In this document: positions 1 through 12,500 of the stretch, piece by piece
How the letters are laid out: each line of letters begins with the position of its first letter
How positions within the stretch are numbered: position 1 is the first letter of the stretch
DNA from: Apostichopus japonicus
Lineage: Eukaryota; Echinodermata; Holothuroidea; Aspidochirotida; Stichopodidae
NCBI RefSeq assembly: GCF_037975245.1
Contig: NC_092564.1
Span: 300,601-364,600, forward strand
DNA: 64,000 bases
Direction: 5' to 3'
Notes under the pieces: generated by a model
Seen by the model: the letters and a program-made list of their open reading frames with translations, nothing else
Told to the model about the DNA's origin: nothing
The model's database searches: none
Position numbers and translations under genes: made by a program

Positions 1-400
1 AATGAAGAAGGGTTATGTATTGACCAATGCGACAACATATAAAGGAAGGTACTAGGAATCAGTTATCATGTAGACAAAGTCTATTGAGTGATATAGTATA
101 AAAACAGCTACATGCATTTATATTAATGAATATTTTGTTTATATCATAAGCATGTACTGTATCTATATACTGTACTTACATTGTATCATCCAATTACATA
201 TGTATGAAGCTAATTAGACATGTATACTATTTCAGAGATTATCCGATTAAGATATGCACACAAAAAACAACACGGTTGATTGTATGAAAGTAGTGTGACA
301 AACCTAATATTTGAAAGATGAAAATGATGGATCCTTTGGTTCTTGTCTTGTGTTTAAAGACCAATAATTGCAATTTGATTAATATTAATGACATAAAGAT
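1..400. other. AT-rich sequence, no gene seen
   Basis: No open frame, splice-flanked exon, tandem array or terminal inverted repeat stands out here. It reads as ordinary AT-rich intergenic sequence. Confidence 0.6.
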
Positions 401-1180
401 GGAAATGTTATGAAAATGTGTTCATTTTGAACCAAAATCACCATACCTGCATGAACCAAATTTTATGTTTATCCCTGGCCATTCCTTAATATTCATGACA
501 TCGGAACCAAAAACAATCTAATCATCACAGGTCATCTACCTACTAGGTATGACATGGATTCAGCTTGCAGTTGTTGAGATATGTTTACAAGCTGTTTTTA
601 AATTTCCCATAAAGTCCCATGCACCCATCATGAGTAATAATGAGGTCAGAATTGTTGTTTCAACCAATATACAGTATATATAGTACATCACCACACCAGT
701 ATAAACTAACTCGGACATACAGTTGCAGAGATATTGACATTTTCAGAATTTTATGGTAATCCCTTAACCACTCATTAATATTAATGAGATGGGAATCTAA
801 AACAATAGGGATCATCTACTGACCATGATCAACATATATACCATGTATAGCATTGATGCAACTTGTGTTTGTTGAGATATAAAGTTTACAAACAGTTTTT
901 GACAATTTCACACTGAGCCCAATACACTCATGAATATTGATGCAGTCAAATTATTGTTACAAACAGCATTTAGTTACATCACCTTACCAAGTATGAACTA
1001 AATCTGATATACGGTTGAAGAGATGTTGACATTTTCATAATTTTACATTAATCCCGCCCACTCATGAATATATGCATGACAGCCAAACCAAAAACAATAG
1101 GGATTATCTACTGACTACATGATCAATACATATATATACCAAGTGACATTAATTCAACTTGTGTATGTTGATAGCGCTGT
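400..1180. repeat. Degenerate tandem repeat, units of roughly 180-200 bp
   Basis: Four or so diverged units follow each other. Each carries an AAAACAATAGGGATCATCTAC-like segment, a TATACCAAGT/CATGTA segment, an AACTTGTG..TTGAGATAT segment and a GTTTACAA segment, then an ACTCATGAATATT segment. The arrangement resembles the TGACCT-rich repeats at 9.1-9.8 kb and 20.7-21.7 kb, which share the ACAATAGGG and GTTTACAAGGTTTT pieces. No coding potential is visible. Confidence 0.6.
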
Positions 1181-2040
1181 GCGGTAGTGCCAATTTCACA
1201 CAACCGGTAGTGTTGCAACATGAATCCCTGTATCGTAACTACTACCGGGATTTTCCTCAAAATTTCATCTATGGTTCAAAGCACTTGTAGTTAGGAGACT
1301 GTCATTGTCATTCATCAATGGCAAAGCCTAGGCTACAGTATGTACATACTCTTACACGCACGGTTATAATAAAAAAAAACATCCAAAATAACACACTATA
1401 TTAGGGCCTTTATTTTTTAACATAAACTTTCAAATTGAAAAGCACAAACCTTGGAAAAAAAGCATCCCACGCCATCCTTCATTCATACTCGATGTACAAT
1501 ATTAGATTAACATGTTCGCACAGGGATAAAACCCGTAATCCGTAAACAAACAGAAATTGGGGATTCCCCACTTTTCCATGATATTGGAATAGGGCAACCC
1601 TTCAACTTCAAAAGTTCACAATGAAAAGTTTTCAACTATCAACAAGTCACCACGTATTTTGTGATTAGGCAAACATTCTCACGCATATTTTTGCGAAAAA
1701 CCCGAAGCAACATTGTTTTCCCCAGTCTGCATGTACAATACGTGCTAAAATAACCCCTTTCCAATAACTTACTGTAGCTCCTTAACCTCCAACGACTAAA
1801 GCAAGTCTGATTTCCAGCGACACGCTCGTGTGTGATTTCTCCCACATATAGTTAAGTCAATGGAGAAGCGCCATTGACTTACTGTGTATGATCCTTTGAA
1901 ACAACGTTCGATCAGAAGTTTTCCCTCGCAGATGGTAATCATTGAAAACTTGAAACAAACGTTCAGGATTTTTTTTATTTTTCATAATAAAATAAAACTG
2001 TTAGCAAACTGCTTATCCATTAAAGAGCCTGTGTACGAAT
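1181..2040. repeat. Interspersed repeat fragments, no gene
   Basis: About 65 bp near 1585-1650 (CTTCAACTTCAAAAGTTCAC and onward) is the reverse complement of sequence near 50865-50925. The TATTTTGTGATTAGG piece near 1652 recurs near 24280. A small hairpin with the arm TAAGTCAATGG lies at 1853-1883. Only short chance frames are present. Confidence 0.5.
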
Positions 2041-2112
2041 ATGTGTAAATGTAAGTTGGCCTGACGTTTAGATCCTAGGATCGAAACCTCAGGCCAACTT
2101 ACTTTTACACAT
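2041..2112. repeat. 72-bp near-perfect palindrome (hairpin)
   Basis: The arms GTGTAAATGTAAGTTGGCC and its near-complement pair across the centre, and the centre GATCCTAGGATC is itself a palindrome, so the whole segment can fold into one hairpin. It has no coding capacity. It is most likely a very small palindromic MITE or the remnant of one. Confidence 0.7.
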
Positions 2113-3056
2113 CATTTTGCATATCAGATTATACATTTCGATATCAGGTAACGATATAACAAATATTTTATTTCCGTGCGATATACTTTTCACTTTAATT
2201 ACATTGGAGTTGCAACTGATAACGGTTATAATACCAGTTGTAAAAGCTGTCCCTCACTTCTTCTTTTTTTCATTTCGTAGCCAATGGCTACTATTTTCCC
2301 CCTTCTGTAGTCTGCAGTACAGCACTGTCATTAACTGTGTTTTGGCAAGATTGCAATATTGCGACTCCTCGTTATAAACTTACAGCGCTTCATGTATATA
2401 ACACAGTGTTCTTTATTTGCTCTATTAATCTTTACTGTTCATTTACATCTTTGATTGTATTGGCCTAGAAGTTGTAATCATGCATAACACTTAATCATAC
2501 ATTAGGCCAGTTCCACAAAAATAATGGAATCTGTTTATAAATCGGTCGAACACTACAAATATCCATCACTCCATTGTTGAGTTATCACTGACCCAAGCAA
2601 GTGTCACAGATATACACACACACGCCAACCTGACTGCATCTATACGATCCTTTGCTTCCAGAGAAACATATAAATATGCATATAAGGAATAAGTTTCTGT
2701 GTTGTAACTAAGTAATAATTCTTCTAGCTATCCTACAGTGTAGGTGGCAGTGCCAGTAGCATTAGACAAATCTGACAATATCAGGTCTTTGACAAGCTGG
2801 AGTGATCTCATCCAAGTTTGAAATGAAAACTGAAACAAATCTGCAACAATCACATGCATATTAAAAATTTTCATTTAAAAATAAGGCAAAATACCCTCCT
2901 GAAATTGTTTATAAAAAACAGGATGGTACTCTCCATCTCTTCTAGAAAAAAAGATATTTGGCAATGTGCCACAATTCCGTTTGTTGGCTGTCAGTATTAG
3001 CACTTCCATGCAGTAACGGCTCTCCTTACTAACAAAGGCAAGTTTCCTTCTTCTCT
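2113..3056. other. Intergenic, no gene seen
   Basis: The sequence is AT-rich with only chance-length open frames. Nothing else could be recognised. Confidence 0.5.
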
Positions 3057-3431
3057 CAGGGGTGGGCAACCTACTGTACGGCACGCAGGCCACATGCGGC
3101 CCGCCAGTGATTTTTTTGCGGCCTGTGAGATGTCTCAAGAAAAAGGAAAAAAAATCATTCTATTTTACATCATCACAAAAAACGAACTAGCTGCTTAGAA
3201 TTTATCTGCACCAATGATGCTGTCAGGTAGGTCTATTTTCACCATTAATTATCAACTGTACTGTATTGACATTTTGTTTTTGTGAATACAGATTAGGTCA
3301 CACACCTATTGCTTGAAAGTCCTTGGAATAAAAGGTTTAAAATCAACAGCAGGTCGTTGGTTAGGTGCGGCCCTGTCAATCTTTCACTCCTAAAATCTGG
3401 CCCATTCATTCAAAAAGGTTGCCCACGACTG
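3057..3431. mobile_element. hAT-like MITE with GGTGGGCAACCT termini
   Basis: The left end reads CAGGGGTGGGCAACCT and the right end is AGGTTGCCCACGACTG, so the termini are inverted repeats with two mismatches in 16. The interior has the CGCAGGCCACATGCGGCCCGCC and TGCGGCCCTG style seen in many hAT-derived MITEs. Clean 8-bp target duplications could not be identified, so the superfamily is inferred from the termini. There is no transposase. Confidence 0.65.
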
Positions 3432-6160
3432 CTCTATATAAAACAAGCTATGTTGTCTATCATTAAGCTATAAAAACTGCAATATGACCTCACAGTCACA
3501 GATAAGCAAACAGAGATATTAATTCAACAACACTACCAGGCTCAACTGGATACTGCTGGGACATTGTTGAATGATGTGTCATCTGTGTCAGTAGAAGATT
3601 GTCCTAAGAGACAGTGCCATCAGTTCTGAGCAAGCAGGTATAAAACCTTCAGTGATGAGGACATTAAGCTTATACCACACACAGCCAGTCTATCATTACT
3701 AATACAACAAAACCAATGATTTGTTGTGGGAATGCCACAGAGCAAAATGTTAGAGAGGAATTGCTTTCTGGTACGGCATACTTGGCAAAATGGTACACAA
3801 AATGGCTAAAATACTGCACTTAGCTAGAAGAACATGCACATTTAGAAAACATGCACAATAGGCTTTCTCTAAACAAACAACTTTTAAAGACTGTATATTC
3901 CCAATAATTGATTTTCATTTCCTCCAAGTCCCAAGTAAAACCCTATATTGTGTATACATTGGCAGTCACTATTCTTCGTTTTCACCAGTATAAACCCTTT
4001 AAAATAAGAAAACGGCTGATATAATACTCTTTTAAATTGCCTCAATATATCTAGCATAAAGGCATTGATGCCATTGAACTACATAATATGTACATGACAA
4101 ACTTTCAATGTAAATAGCTGATAGAAAAGATAGATGTTTGCTGTTAGTGTTAGCCCTCAGCATTTATCTCATGTGTATGGCAAGCCATGTGGGACAAACT
4201 CTGTATGATATATACGCATATCATTTGAATATATCCGCGAATTAATTCAAATATAAACATGTATTATTTCAAATACATATGACGATTGATTCGCAGATAT
4301 ACACGTATTAATTCGAATAATAACACGTATTAAATCATGCTGTTGTCTAGATCAAGTGCGTTTGGCCTGGGTGTACGTCAATAGAGACTAACTCATTTAT
4401 TGCACTGGCAAGGCTACAATGTGATAACTCTCGAAACTCATTTGTTCAAGTTAAGAAATGCCAGTTATTGTCTGATTTAATACGCGTATACATTCAAATT
4501 AATATGTGTATATATTCGTATTAATACGAGAATACATTATGCAGTGTTTGTCCCATATTTCTTGCCATATATGTGTGTGCAGTGTGTTTGATTCATGTGA
4601 CCCTTTTCTGGCCAAGATCAGATTGGAGCAGTATTCTGTGCTCTGCAATTGATACATGGCAAGCATCCTCTGAAGAGCTGACATGACCCTTGAAGAACAC
4701 TGCAGTCAGGCTTTCAGCTAAATATATGTCTGTGCAGACAACTTTAGAAGCACCGAAGCACAACAATTCCTTGACACATAAACAAGTTGTACTTCCAGTA
4801 ATGTATGGACAAGGGTAACAATCTGAAACAGTTTTAGAACACTGAGGACATCTAAGATGATTTTGCTCTTGTTACCAACCTCATGTATTGTCCAGCCACA
4901 GTAGCTTTGTTTTTGAATGGATATAGGGAAATGTATGCTTAAAGAAACAAGCTAGAAGCATGAAAGTGTTACTCTGATGGTATGACATCCAAGCTGCAAG
5001 CTATCACCCCTATATAATCCAGAATGAAAACAAGTTGTACATACTAGCTATGCTTTCATATCCAGCCAGGTTAATCTATCCCAGTTTCTTCTCTATCAAG
5101 GTTTTTTATCTGTCCCAATTTCTAATCTGTCCTGGTTTCTAATCTTTCCCGGTTACCCTGTTACTTATTTACCAAGATTTCTTATCTTTCAAGGTTTCTT
5201 ATCTATTCTCTCTTCATGTCTCTTGAATTTAATTTCTTTGGAAATTGAAAAATATGAACAATTTTCACTATGTTGTTAAATAAACCTCCCAAAATTGTTC
5301 TCAACCTGTGCTTCCAATCCTTTCTTTCAGAGACATTAAAAAAAAAAGCATTGTTAGATCTCTAAGAAGTCATAACCAACAGTCTCTGAGGCATAAAATT
5401 TCACTTTTTTCCTCTCCTGGGTTACATATTGTATGACAGCTTTTCTAAACAAGTAGTCCTTGTATGCATTGGCATATTTGTCATACATGCATGGAATACC
5501 AAGCAACATGTGTTTCAAAAGAACAGGATAAAATTTCTTAGAAGCAAAGCTGATTCTTCCAATTACAGAGATTGAGTTTCTTTTGTATATGAGAAAGCTG
5601 AAACAGTTAAATAAGAGTTTCCAGCATTGAAAGATATGCTCAATTCCTCCGGGGCCTTGCCAGGGCTACAACTCCCTGGTCCATCAATGTAAACACAATT
5701 TTATGGAAATATTCAAGGGATTTGTAAGACATTCAACAAAACAGACAAGGTAGACAGAAAGAAGAATATTTTTTTCCCCTTCTGTAGATATGCCAATAAT
5801 TGCAAGTTTTACAGACCTGAGGTCAATGACATATCCCATTCTAGCCAAAACTTATGATGTTCTTTCCAAGAATCTTTTTTTCACATAAAAATGAATTACT
5901 TTTAGTAGTGTTAATATTTGTGGTACATTACAAAAAATGATGGAAGTGTGACTTCACTGTGTGCAAATTATTGTTTATGATCTAATATGGCTTGCCTTAT
6001 TTTCAGGTTTAGATCTTCCTCACTACCAGATCAAGATTTCTATTATAATTTCTATGTACCCTTATCCTTACATTGTACAATACAACAAACACAACAAGAG
6101 GGCAATCCATGGAGAGGCAGATCTAATCTCCTCCATGACATAAGTACAATACTTGATCTC
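3432..6160. other. Intergenic with low-complexity stretches, no gene
   Basis: At 4200-4520 there are several variants of ATACACGTATTAATTCGAAT, some inverted. At about 5080-5215 an irregular pyrimidine-rich repeat of roughly 20 bp (variants of TCTATCCCAGTTTCTTATC) occurs. Neither is coding. No supported exon was found. Confidence 0.5.
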
Positions 6161-6540
6161 AATTGACCTTTGTCCTCCACCCCAAAAAGCAACATCTGCA
6201 TTATTTTAAAATTGGTCTCATCACCCTCTACATATCATGTGGTATAATGCCTTTTTCCTACATGTTCACAAGCAGACAATGGCTGAAACAACTTTTAGAT
6301 TTTTGGACATCTGACCTTAGACCTATGATGTCATCAATAATGCAGGATTAAGTTTACATGATGAGGCACCAACACACCTAATTAAAGTTTCAGGAGTTTG
6401 TGACACACTTTCTCACACAACTTAGGTCAATTTGCCTTTTGACCTACATTGACCTCAACCTTAACAATCACCTAAGTAATATTTTAAGATTTGTACCATT
6501 ATTCTCTACATATCTTGTAGTTTAATGGCTTCTTCCAACT
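6160..6540. repeat. Fragment of the TGACCT-rich dispersed repeat
   Basis: Two units can be made out, each with TTGACCTTTG/TTTTGACCTACATTGACCTC, an ATTATTCTCTACATATC segment, then ACAAGCAGA/GACAAGCAG. The order of pieces matches the repeats at 9.1-9.8 kb and 20.7-21.7 kb. It is noncoding. Confidence 0.5.
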
Positions 6541-7180
6541 TACTGACAAGCAGCGATTTTGAAGACTTGGATGTTGGCATCGCTGCAAGGTCAAAGCACG
6601 GAGCTACTACGGAATTGGCGAGTAGGGAAGTAAAAGGGCGGATGAAGGAGGCTGGGGGTGAAAATAGGTTTAAACGGCAGGGTGGTCGAAAGGAGGGGCG
6701 GGCCCGGCCGCCCCTGAAAAACAGCGAAGCTAAGGCACTGAGCATTTCTGCCCTATATTCTTTGTGTATAAGTACATTCACAAAGTATAGGCTGTGATAC
6801 TACACTAGTATAGTAACAGTAGGTCATACGATAAACGTAATTGGTTTTCGATCGGGACGCAAGCTTTTCTTACGGGACACAAACTTTTACGGGGGCTTGC
6901 GTCACTGGGAGGCAAACTTTTTTTCACTAATAACATTACTGTGTACCTTGCGGTTGATTTTTATGATGTATTTATTTTCAAACAAATTCAATGATCTGTA
7001 GGAGTAGGAGAACTTTTGGTTCTTGTTAGAAGAAGTTGTGGTTTTTTGAAAAGAAATAATGAAAGATGTTCATTCAAAACTGAGTTTTGTTGTTTTCCGT
7101 TGACCTAGTTGTGAGTGTGTATACTTGGGGTTTGTTTCTCAAAAAAAAATTTGCTTCCACACTATAGCCCTAAATTCCAT
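6541..7180. repeat. Interspersed repeat with inverted relatives at 43.4 and 48.5 kb
   Basis: The stretch ACACTAGTATAGTAACAGTAGGTCAT with the following GATCGGGACGCAAG is matched in reverse near 43390-43530. The stretch AATGAAAGATGTTCATTC with TTTTCCGTTGACC and CTTGGGGTTTG is matched in reverse near 48560-48660, and part of it recurs near 44205-44240. A GC-rich segment at 6600-6730 gives two overlapping frames of about 90 codons on opposite strands, which are not credible genes. It is probably a degraded DNA transposon. Confidence 0.5.
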
Positions 7181-7181
7181 C

Positions 7182-7850
7182 ATGGGCATTAAATGGCAGG
7201 ACAGAGTGATAAACCTAGGAGCAGATCACTCATGCCAGACAATACAAGATGGGCATTAAATGGCAGGACAGAGCGATAAACCTAGGAGCAGATCACTCAT
7301 GCCAGACAATACAAGATGGGCATTAAATGGCAGGACAGAGGGATAAACCTAGGAGCAGATCACTCATGCCAGACAATACAAGATGGGCATTAAATGGCAG
7401 GACAGAGCGATAAACCTAGGAGCAGATCACTCATGCCAGACAATACAAGATGGGCATTAAATGGCAGGACAGAGCGATAAACCTAGGAGCAGGTCACTCA
7501 TGCCAGACAATACAAGATGGGCATTAAATGGCAGGACAGAGCGATAAACCTAGGAGCAGATCACTCATGCCAGACAATACAAGATGGGCATTAAATGGCA
7601 GGACAGAGCGATAAACCTAGGAGCAGATCACTCATGCCAGACAATACAAGATGGGCATTAAATGGCAGGACAGAGCGATAAACCTATGAGCAGATCACTC
7701 ATGCCAGACAATACAAGATGGGCATTAAATGGCAGGACAGAGTGATAAACCTAGGAGCAGATCACTCATGCCAGACAATACAAGATGGGCATTAAATGGC
7801 AGGACAGAGTGATAAACCTAGCAGATCACTCATGCCAGACAATACAAGAA
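7182..7850. repeat. 67-bp minisatellite, ten copies
   Basis: The unit starts ATGGGCATTAAATGGCAGGA and contains GATAAACCTAGGAGCAGATC. Copies start every 67 bp (GGGCATT at 7184, 7251, 7318 and so on to 7787). Units differ at only one to a few positions, and the last one has lost about four bases. A period of 67 is not a multiple of three, so this is not a protein repeat. The near-identity suggests recent expansion or homogenisation. Confidence 0.95.
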
Positions 7851-9060
7851 GGTTTCAACAACTTATCCTGCCTCAGTGTCTTTCCAGTGCCCTCACACCA
7901 ACTACTGTACGACCATAAAGACAATATTCATTATTTGATTACTGGAGTAAACAAATTAAAAGATACTATATAAATGCATTTAGTGCACATTGTCAATGAG
8001 TACTTGCTAGGGATCTGATGATGACATAAGGATGCTGCACATTTTCAAATATGGCAGTAAACACTGAGCGCAAGAGATAATTCTCCTTCTATGCATGGGC
8101 AGTGGCAGAAATTTTAAAGGTGTGAGGGAGGGGGGAAAATTTAAAATTCCCTGACTGATTCACGCTCTAAACGCAAGGCTGTGCTAATGACTACTTTGTG
8201 TGAAGTTGATTCTACCCCAGCTGAATGCCAAAACATAACCGTGACTTACCCTGACCATGCCTGCCCCTACCAGCCCCTTTGTGCAAACTACTGCCTAGTG
8301 CCTATGGGACAATAAGCCAAGTTTAGAATGGCACAGCTATTTCTAAAATAACTTCATATTATAGAAAATGAGCTGGAATATCGTGAACTTAAACAAAATG
8401 AAATAATTTTCAAGCTCAGCAAGGTCAAAAAAATGAGTGTTGTGGAATGATGATACTGAAGTTTTAGCCTAACAACTAGTAATTGATGGTGCAAAATATT
8501 TCTGAGTAAAATTTTCTATTTTTTTCAAAAGTAGGACTTTTCAAGTCTAGCTTGCCATAGATCTCAAAGCCTTGTAGCTAACAATAAAGTCATAACAATA
8601 GCTATTCAGGAATTCTTTAGAAAGCTCATCTATCATCAAGCTGCTTTATTTACCTTTACCACAAACTCAACAATAGACTGAATTGACAGTGACCCATGCT
8701 AAAAGGTTATTCAAAAAGAATTAAGAGATCCTGAGTTTGATAGACAGCAAAGATTGTTTGCACTCTCTTTAGCCAGAACCTTCTCACATCCACAAACTTA
8801 TATATGACAGTCAAAATCTAGTAGACATATCAAAATAAATGAGGGTATGAGACACAGCTCAATCTCAAATGTATCCTACTTTGTACACAAGGGTAACAAC
8901 ACTATCAAAGTTGTTCAACATAAGATTGGCTTTAAAGTTTACGTCAATTTGTAATAGTTATTAAATGAACAAGAAAGCTTATACACTGACTACCATAATC
9001 AAATGAAATGTATCTACCAATTCAAAATCATTCAAAGAATGCATAAACCAGAAAGCCAAG
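7851..9060. other. Intergenic, no gene seen
   Basis: AT-rich single-copy-looking sequence follows the minisatellite. No exon, terminal repeat or tandem array could be supported. Confidence 0.5.
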
Positions 9061-9827
9061 AGGCCTAGTGATTCCTTGCCACATTTACAGTAAATTAAAA
9101 CACTTACAGTACTATGAGCACAGATAGTGCTTTACTTAATCAGAGCTGGATCCACATATCAAGTGTAATGTCCATCAAAGGTTTACTTTTAGAGCTGATA
9201 TTGTCAGCTCGGGTGACATTTGAGCATAGTATTGAGGAAGAGCCACATACTGTTTATAAATTCATCCAAACTATTTTTGTGACTTATATAATGTGAATAA
9301 GATTTTCATCCTTTGACCTCTGCTGACCTCAAATAAGCTGTGACCTCCACATAAAACAATAGGGCTTTTGTACTTACTAAGGTGGATCCACATGCAAGGT
9401 ATGAACTTCATCCAATCTTCAAATTTGGAGTAAAAGTGTTTATAAGGTTTTCAGCCTTTTACATCTGATCTGTTGAAATCAAGGACATTTGACTTCCACA
9501 GAAAACAATAAGGTTGTTTTAGTCATAAGTATAAACAACATCCAAAGTTTTCAAATAGTACAGGTCTGTGTTGACCTCTTATGACCTTTGACATTCACTA
9601 AAAGTATCGATTTCTTGTACTCACTAAGGTGGATCAACATACCAAATATGGCATTCATGAAACCTGTACTTCTGGAGTTACAGAGTTCACAAGGTTTTTC
9701 AGACTTTTACCTCTGTTGACATCAAATAACCTTTGACTTCCATAGTAAAGGGTTCTTGTACTCACTAAGGTGTATCCACATGCAATGTATGAAGTTCACA
9801 CAAAGTTTATTTTTTGAGTTAGAGTGC
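9061..9827. repeat. TGACCT-rich degenerate repeat, left part
   Basis: Successive units of roughly 190 bp contain ACTCACTAAGGTGGATCCAC, a CAAGTATGAACTTCATCCA segment, a GTTTATAAGGTTTTCAG segment, then TGACCTCTGCTGACCTCAAA and ACAATAGGG. The unit pattern resumes at 11404 after the TTAA-flanked element, so the repeat was there before that insertion. A GATTCCTTGCC motif near 9070 matches GATTCCTTTTGC at the other end (11690) and in the relative at 21715. Confidence 0.7.
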
Positions 9828-9831
9828 TTAA

Positions 9832-11399
9832 AGGAATTGTCTGGTGGAAGATTATGATACATTGTCCTTGTAGTTATTATTTTTCTCTTTCTAACCATGT
9901 AAAAATTGTCTCAATTCGACGTTTTCTTCTTGTAGAAATCTGGTTTTCAAATTCACCAGTTTCTCACCAAAAGTACCGTTTGTTCGAACGCATCAATATG
10001 GTGACTGACGTAGTGCAGGCAAATAGGCAAAACAGGCGACTTGAAGATAGCACTCCCATTTCCGCAACAAATACACTCTCACGTTTGTACACGCACAGGT
10101 GACCGCCTATTACATTATAACGTACCTATCGCGAACGTTACAACCTACCATGCCCAGTTGGTATATGTATAGCGTTGCACATAATATACTCTGACACTCA
10201 AACCATAGTTCCTAAACTGTTCTTCGAAACCGCTGAAATAAAATTCATGGATCAAATTAACAGTAAAAGGAAACTTGAAAAGTATTCGAAAGTACACCGA
10301 AAGATGAAACTTGGCAGAATCGATGTCAGAGCAGAATGTAGCACCGAGAAGCTTAGGCTTCGCAGAACTGTCCGATTGTAAAAAGTTAGAGTAGCCTACA
10401 CGCGAGCATTGTTCGCATTGGAGCTGGATAGCGCGATGTATAAACAACGAAGAGTCTGCTGTTAAAACTTACCTTGTGTTACACAAAGACCACGTACCAC
10501 CGATCTACTACATATATGGCCGCTTAAGGAGTTTTTTAAATCATAACTAATTTATAAGAAATTTCACCGAAAATTAAGGAAGAAATTTATTGGAATCGAT
10601 GTCAGAGCAGAATGTAGCACGGAGAAGCTTAGGCTTCGCAGAACTGTCCGATTTTAAATGTTAGAGTAGCTAATATGCGAACATTCTTCGCGTTGGAGCT
10701 GGATAGCGCGATGTATAAACAACGAAGAGTCTGCTGTTAAAATTTATCTTGTGTTACACAAAGACCACGTACCACCGATCTACTACATATACGGCCGCTA
10801 AAGGAGTTTTTTAAATCATAACTAATTTATAAGAAATTTCACCGAAAATTAAGGAAGAAATTTATCGGAATCGATGTCAGAGCAGAATGTAGCACGGAGA
10901 AGCTTAGGCTTCGCAGAACTGTCCGATTTTAAACATTAGAGTAGCCTATATGCGAACATTCTTTGCGTTGGAGCTGGATAGCGCGATGTATAAACAACGA
11001 AGAGTCTGCTGTTAAAATTTATCTTGTGTTACACAAAGACCACGTACCACCGATCTACTACATATATGGAGTATGGCTTAAGGAGTTTTTGAAAACATAT
11101 CTAATTTCTAAGAAATTTCACTGAAAATTAAGGAAGAAATTTATCTGTATACAAACGCGGTTTTTGTTGTGATTACCATATAGGTACTGTACGGAGTGTG
11201 GGTTACGTCGCAATCTGCATTAGCATAGCTGACGTCACGTTCTGTACTGTTCAAATCATATTTGAAATGTCTATCCTTAACGATTAAAAAATTGTTTCTC
11301 TGTCAAACGCAACATTAGCGTTCTCATACTTTGACAACATGTTTGGAAAATTATTTATCATTTTTTAAGGTAACTTCTTTGGGCCACCAGACAATCCTT
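9832..11399. mobile_element. TTAA-flanked DNA transposon (Kolobok- or piggyBac-type), non-autonomous
   Basis: TTAA flanks both ends (9828-9831 and 11400-11403). The termini are inverted: AGGAATTGTCTGGTGG on the left and CCACCAGACAATCCTT on the right. TTAA target duplication is known for Kolobok and piggyBac; an AGG start fits Kolobok better, but this is inference. A second copy in opposite orientation is at 44545-45486. The interior holds about three tandem copies of a 276-bp unit (10319-11110), where the other copy has one. No transposase frame is present. Confidence 0.85.
10319..11110. repeat. 276-bp tandem unit, about 2.9 copies, inside the TTAA element
   Basis: The marker CGATGTCAGAGCAGAATGTA occurs at 10321, 10597 and 10872, giving a period of 275-276 bp. 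Each unit carries AGCTTAGGCTTCGCAGAACT, GGAGCTGGATAGCGCGATG and ACAAAGACCACGTACCACC. The copies are highly similar, and the homologous element at 44.5 kb has only one unit. Confidence 0.9.
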
Positions 11400-11403
11400 T
11401 TAA

Positions 11404-11720
11404 AGGTTTTCAGACTTTGTACATCAAATGACCTTTGACTTCTGTGCAAAAGCATAGGGCTCTTGCAGTCACTAAGGTGGATACACATAGCAAGTATGGA
11501 ATTCATCCACACTTTGGTTTGGGGTTTCAGTGTTTAAAAGCTATACCAATTGTTTTCTATTGTTTGACAACTGGTGACAGGAATTTCTTTTGTTCCATGT
11601 CCTGACTTGTGAGGCCCAGACATGTGCACACACACACATATACCCACACAAACACACTTCATCAGTTTATCACGATCGCAGAGATTCCTTTTGCCTACGG
11701 TAAGGAATCAAAACTGTTGT
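11404..11720. repeat. TGACCT-rich degenerate repeat, right part
   Basis: This continues the unit pattern broken by the TTAA element: AGGTTTTCAGACTTTG, AAATGACCTTTGACTTC, then CACTAAGGTGGATACACATAG. It ends with a CA-rich stretch and GATTCCTTTTGCC...GGTAAGGAATC, a small hairpin that is also found at the end of the relative at 21.7 kb. Confidence 0.65.
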
Positions 11721-12360
11721 AATTGATTGAATTCAGTATAGTATTCCTAAAATTATGTGTGTGTTAGATGCCTTGGATTGTAAACATGATATTAATTTGA
11801 AACAACAAAATACAAGGTGGTTTAAAGTCTCAATACGTGTTAGCTGATGAATTTTGGAAAACAAACTTCCGAAGCAGATTCATGTTTCTTGTTCTATATG
11901 CACTCTGACCAGGTGGTTTTAATGGAGAAAAGCTGTCGCAATCGAAAGAAAGAAATTTATTTTCTGTTGCCCTAATGGCGCGAATGATTTACCATAAAAT
12001 CACTGTGACCGCCCATATCAGCATGTTCATTACACAAATGTAACCTATAAACTGGTATCATCCACTTTTTTACTCAATTTCACGGAGGAAACATCTGAAA
12101 GCACCTGTTTATTCCTTTGCAATGGAAGGAAATGACACAATTTTGCAAGCTACATCGTTAAGACCGAAAGAAACTTACTATTCAAGAGAATGCACCTAAC
12201 ACAGGCTAGGCACGAAAGTGAAAGTAAGCCTACTGTAGGCCTAAAGGTCTTAACCAAAACAGAGATATTAGATTGGCCATGATCTGTTGGGCTGGCCTGG
12301 CAAATTTTGATTAAAGTTTGTAGAATGTGGATCCACTGTAATGAGTATATGAAGCCTGTC
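11721..12360. other. Intergenic, no gene seen
   Basis: No exon or repeat structure was recognised. Confidence 0.45.
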
Positions 12361-12500
12361 ATTTTCTGTAAAGGTCAAAGGTCAACAGAGGTTCACAGAT
12401 GTTTAATTTTGAAAGCCTCCTTAACACAATAACTTAAAAAAGCAAAGACTGGATGAACATCATTCTTAGCATATGGATCCAACTTAGTGAGTAAAAACAC
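12361..12500 (-). repeat. TGACCT-repeat fragment carrying a DR1 motif
   Basis: This is a reverse-oriented piece of the dispersed repeat (AGTGAG, TGGATCC, ATGAACATC and AAAGGTCAAAGGTCAACAGA all in complement). At 12372-12384 it contains AGGTCAAAGGTCA, an exact direct repeat of the nuclear-receptor half site with one-base spacing. Confidence 0.55.

Noticed and set aside
6506-6797. Overlapping 90-codon frames on both strands
   Set aside because: They occupy the same GC-rich repeat segment on opposite strands, with low-complexity composition and no domain.
7182-7850. Regular repeat array resembling a CRISPR
   Set aside because: The units are contiguous 67-bp copies without unique spacers, and the window is clearly eukaryotic. 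It is a minisatellite.
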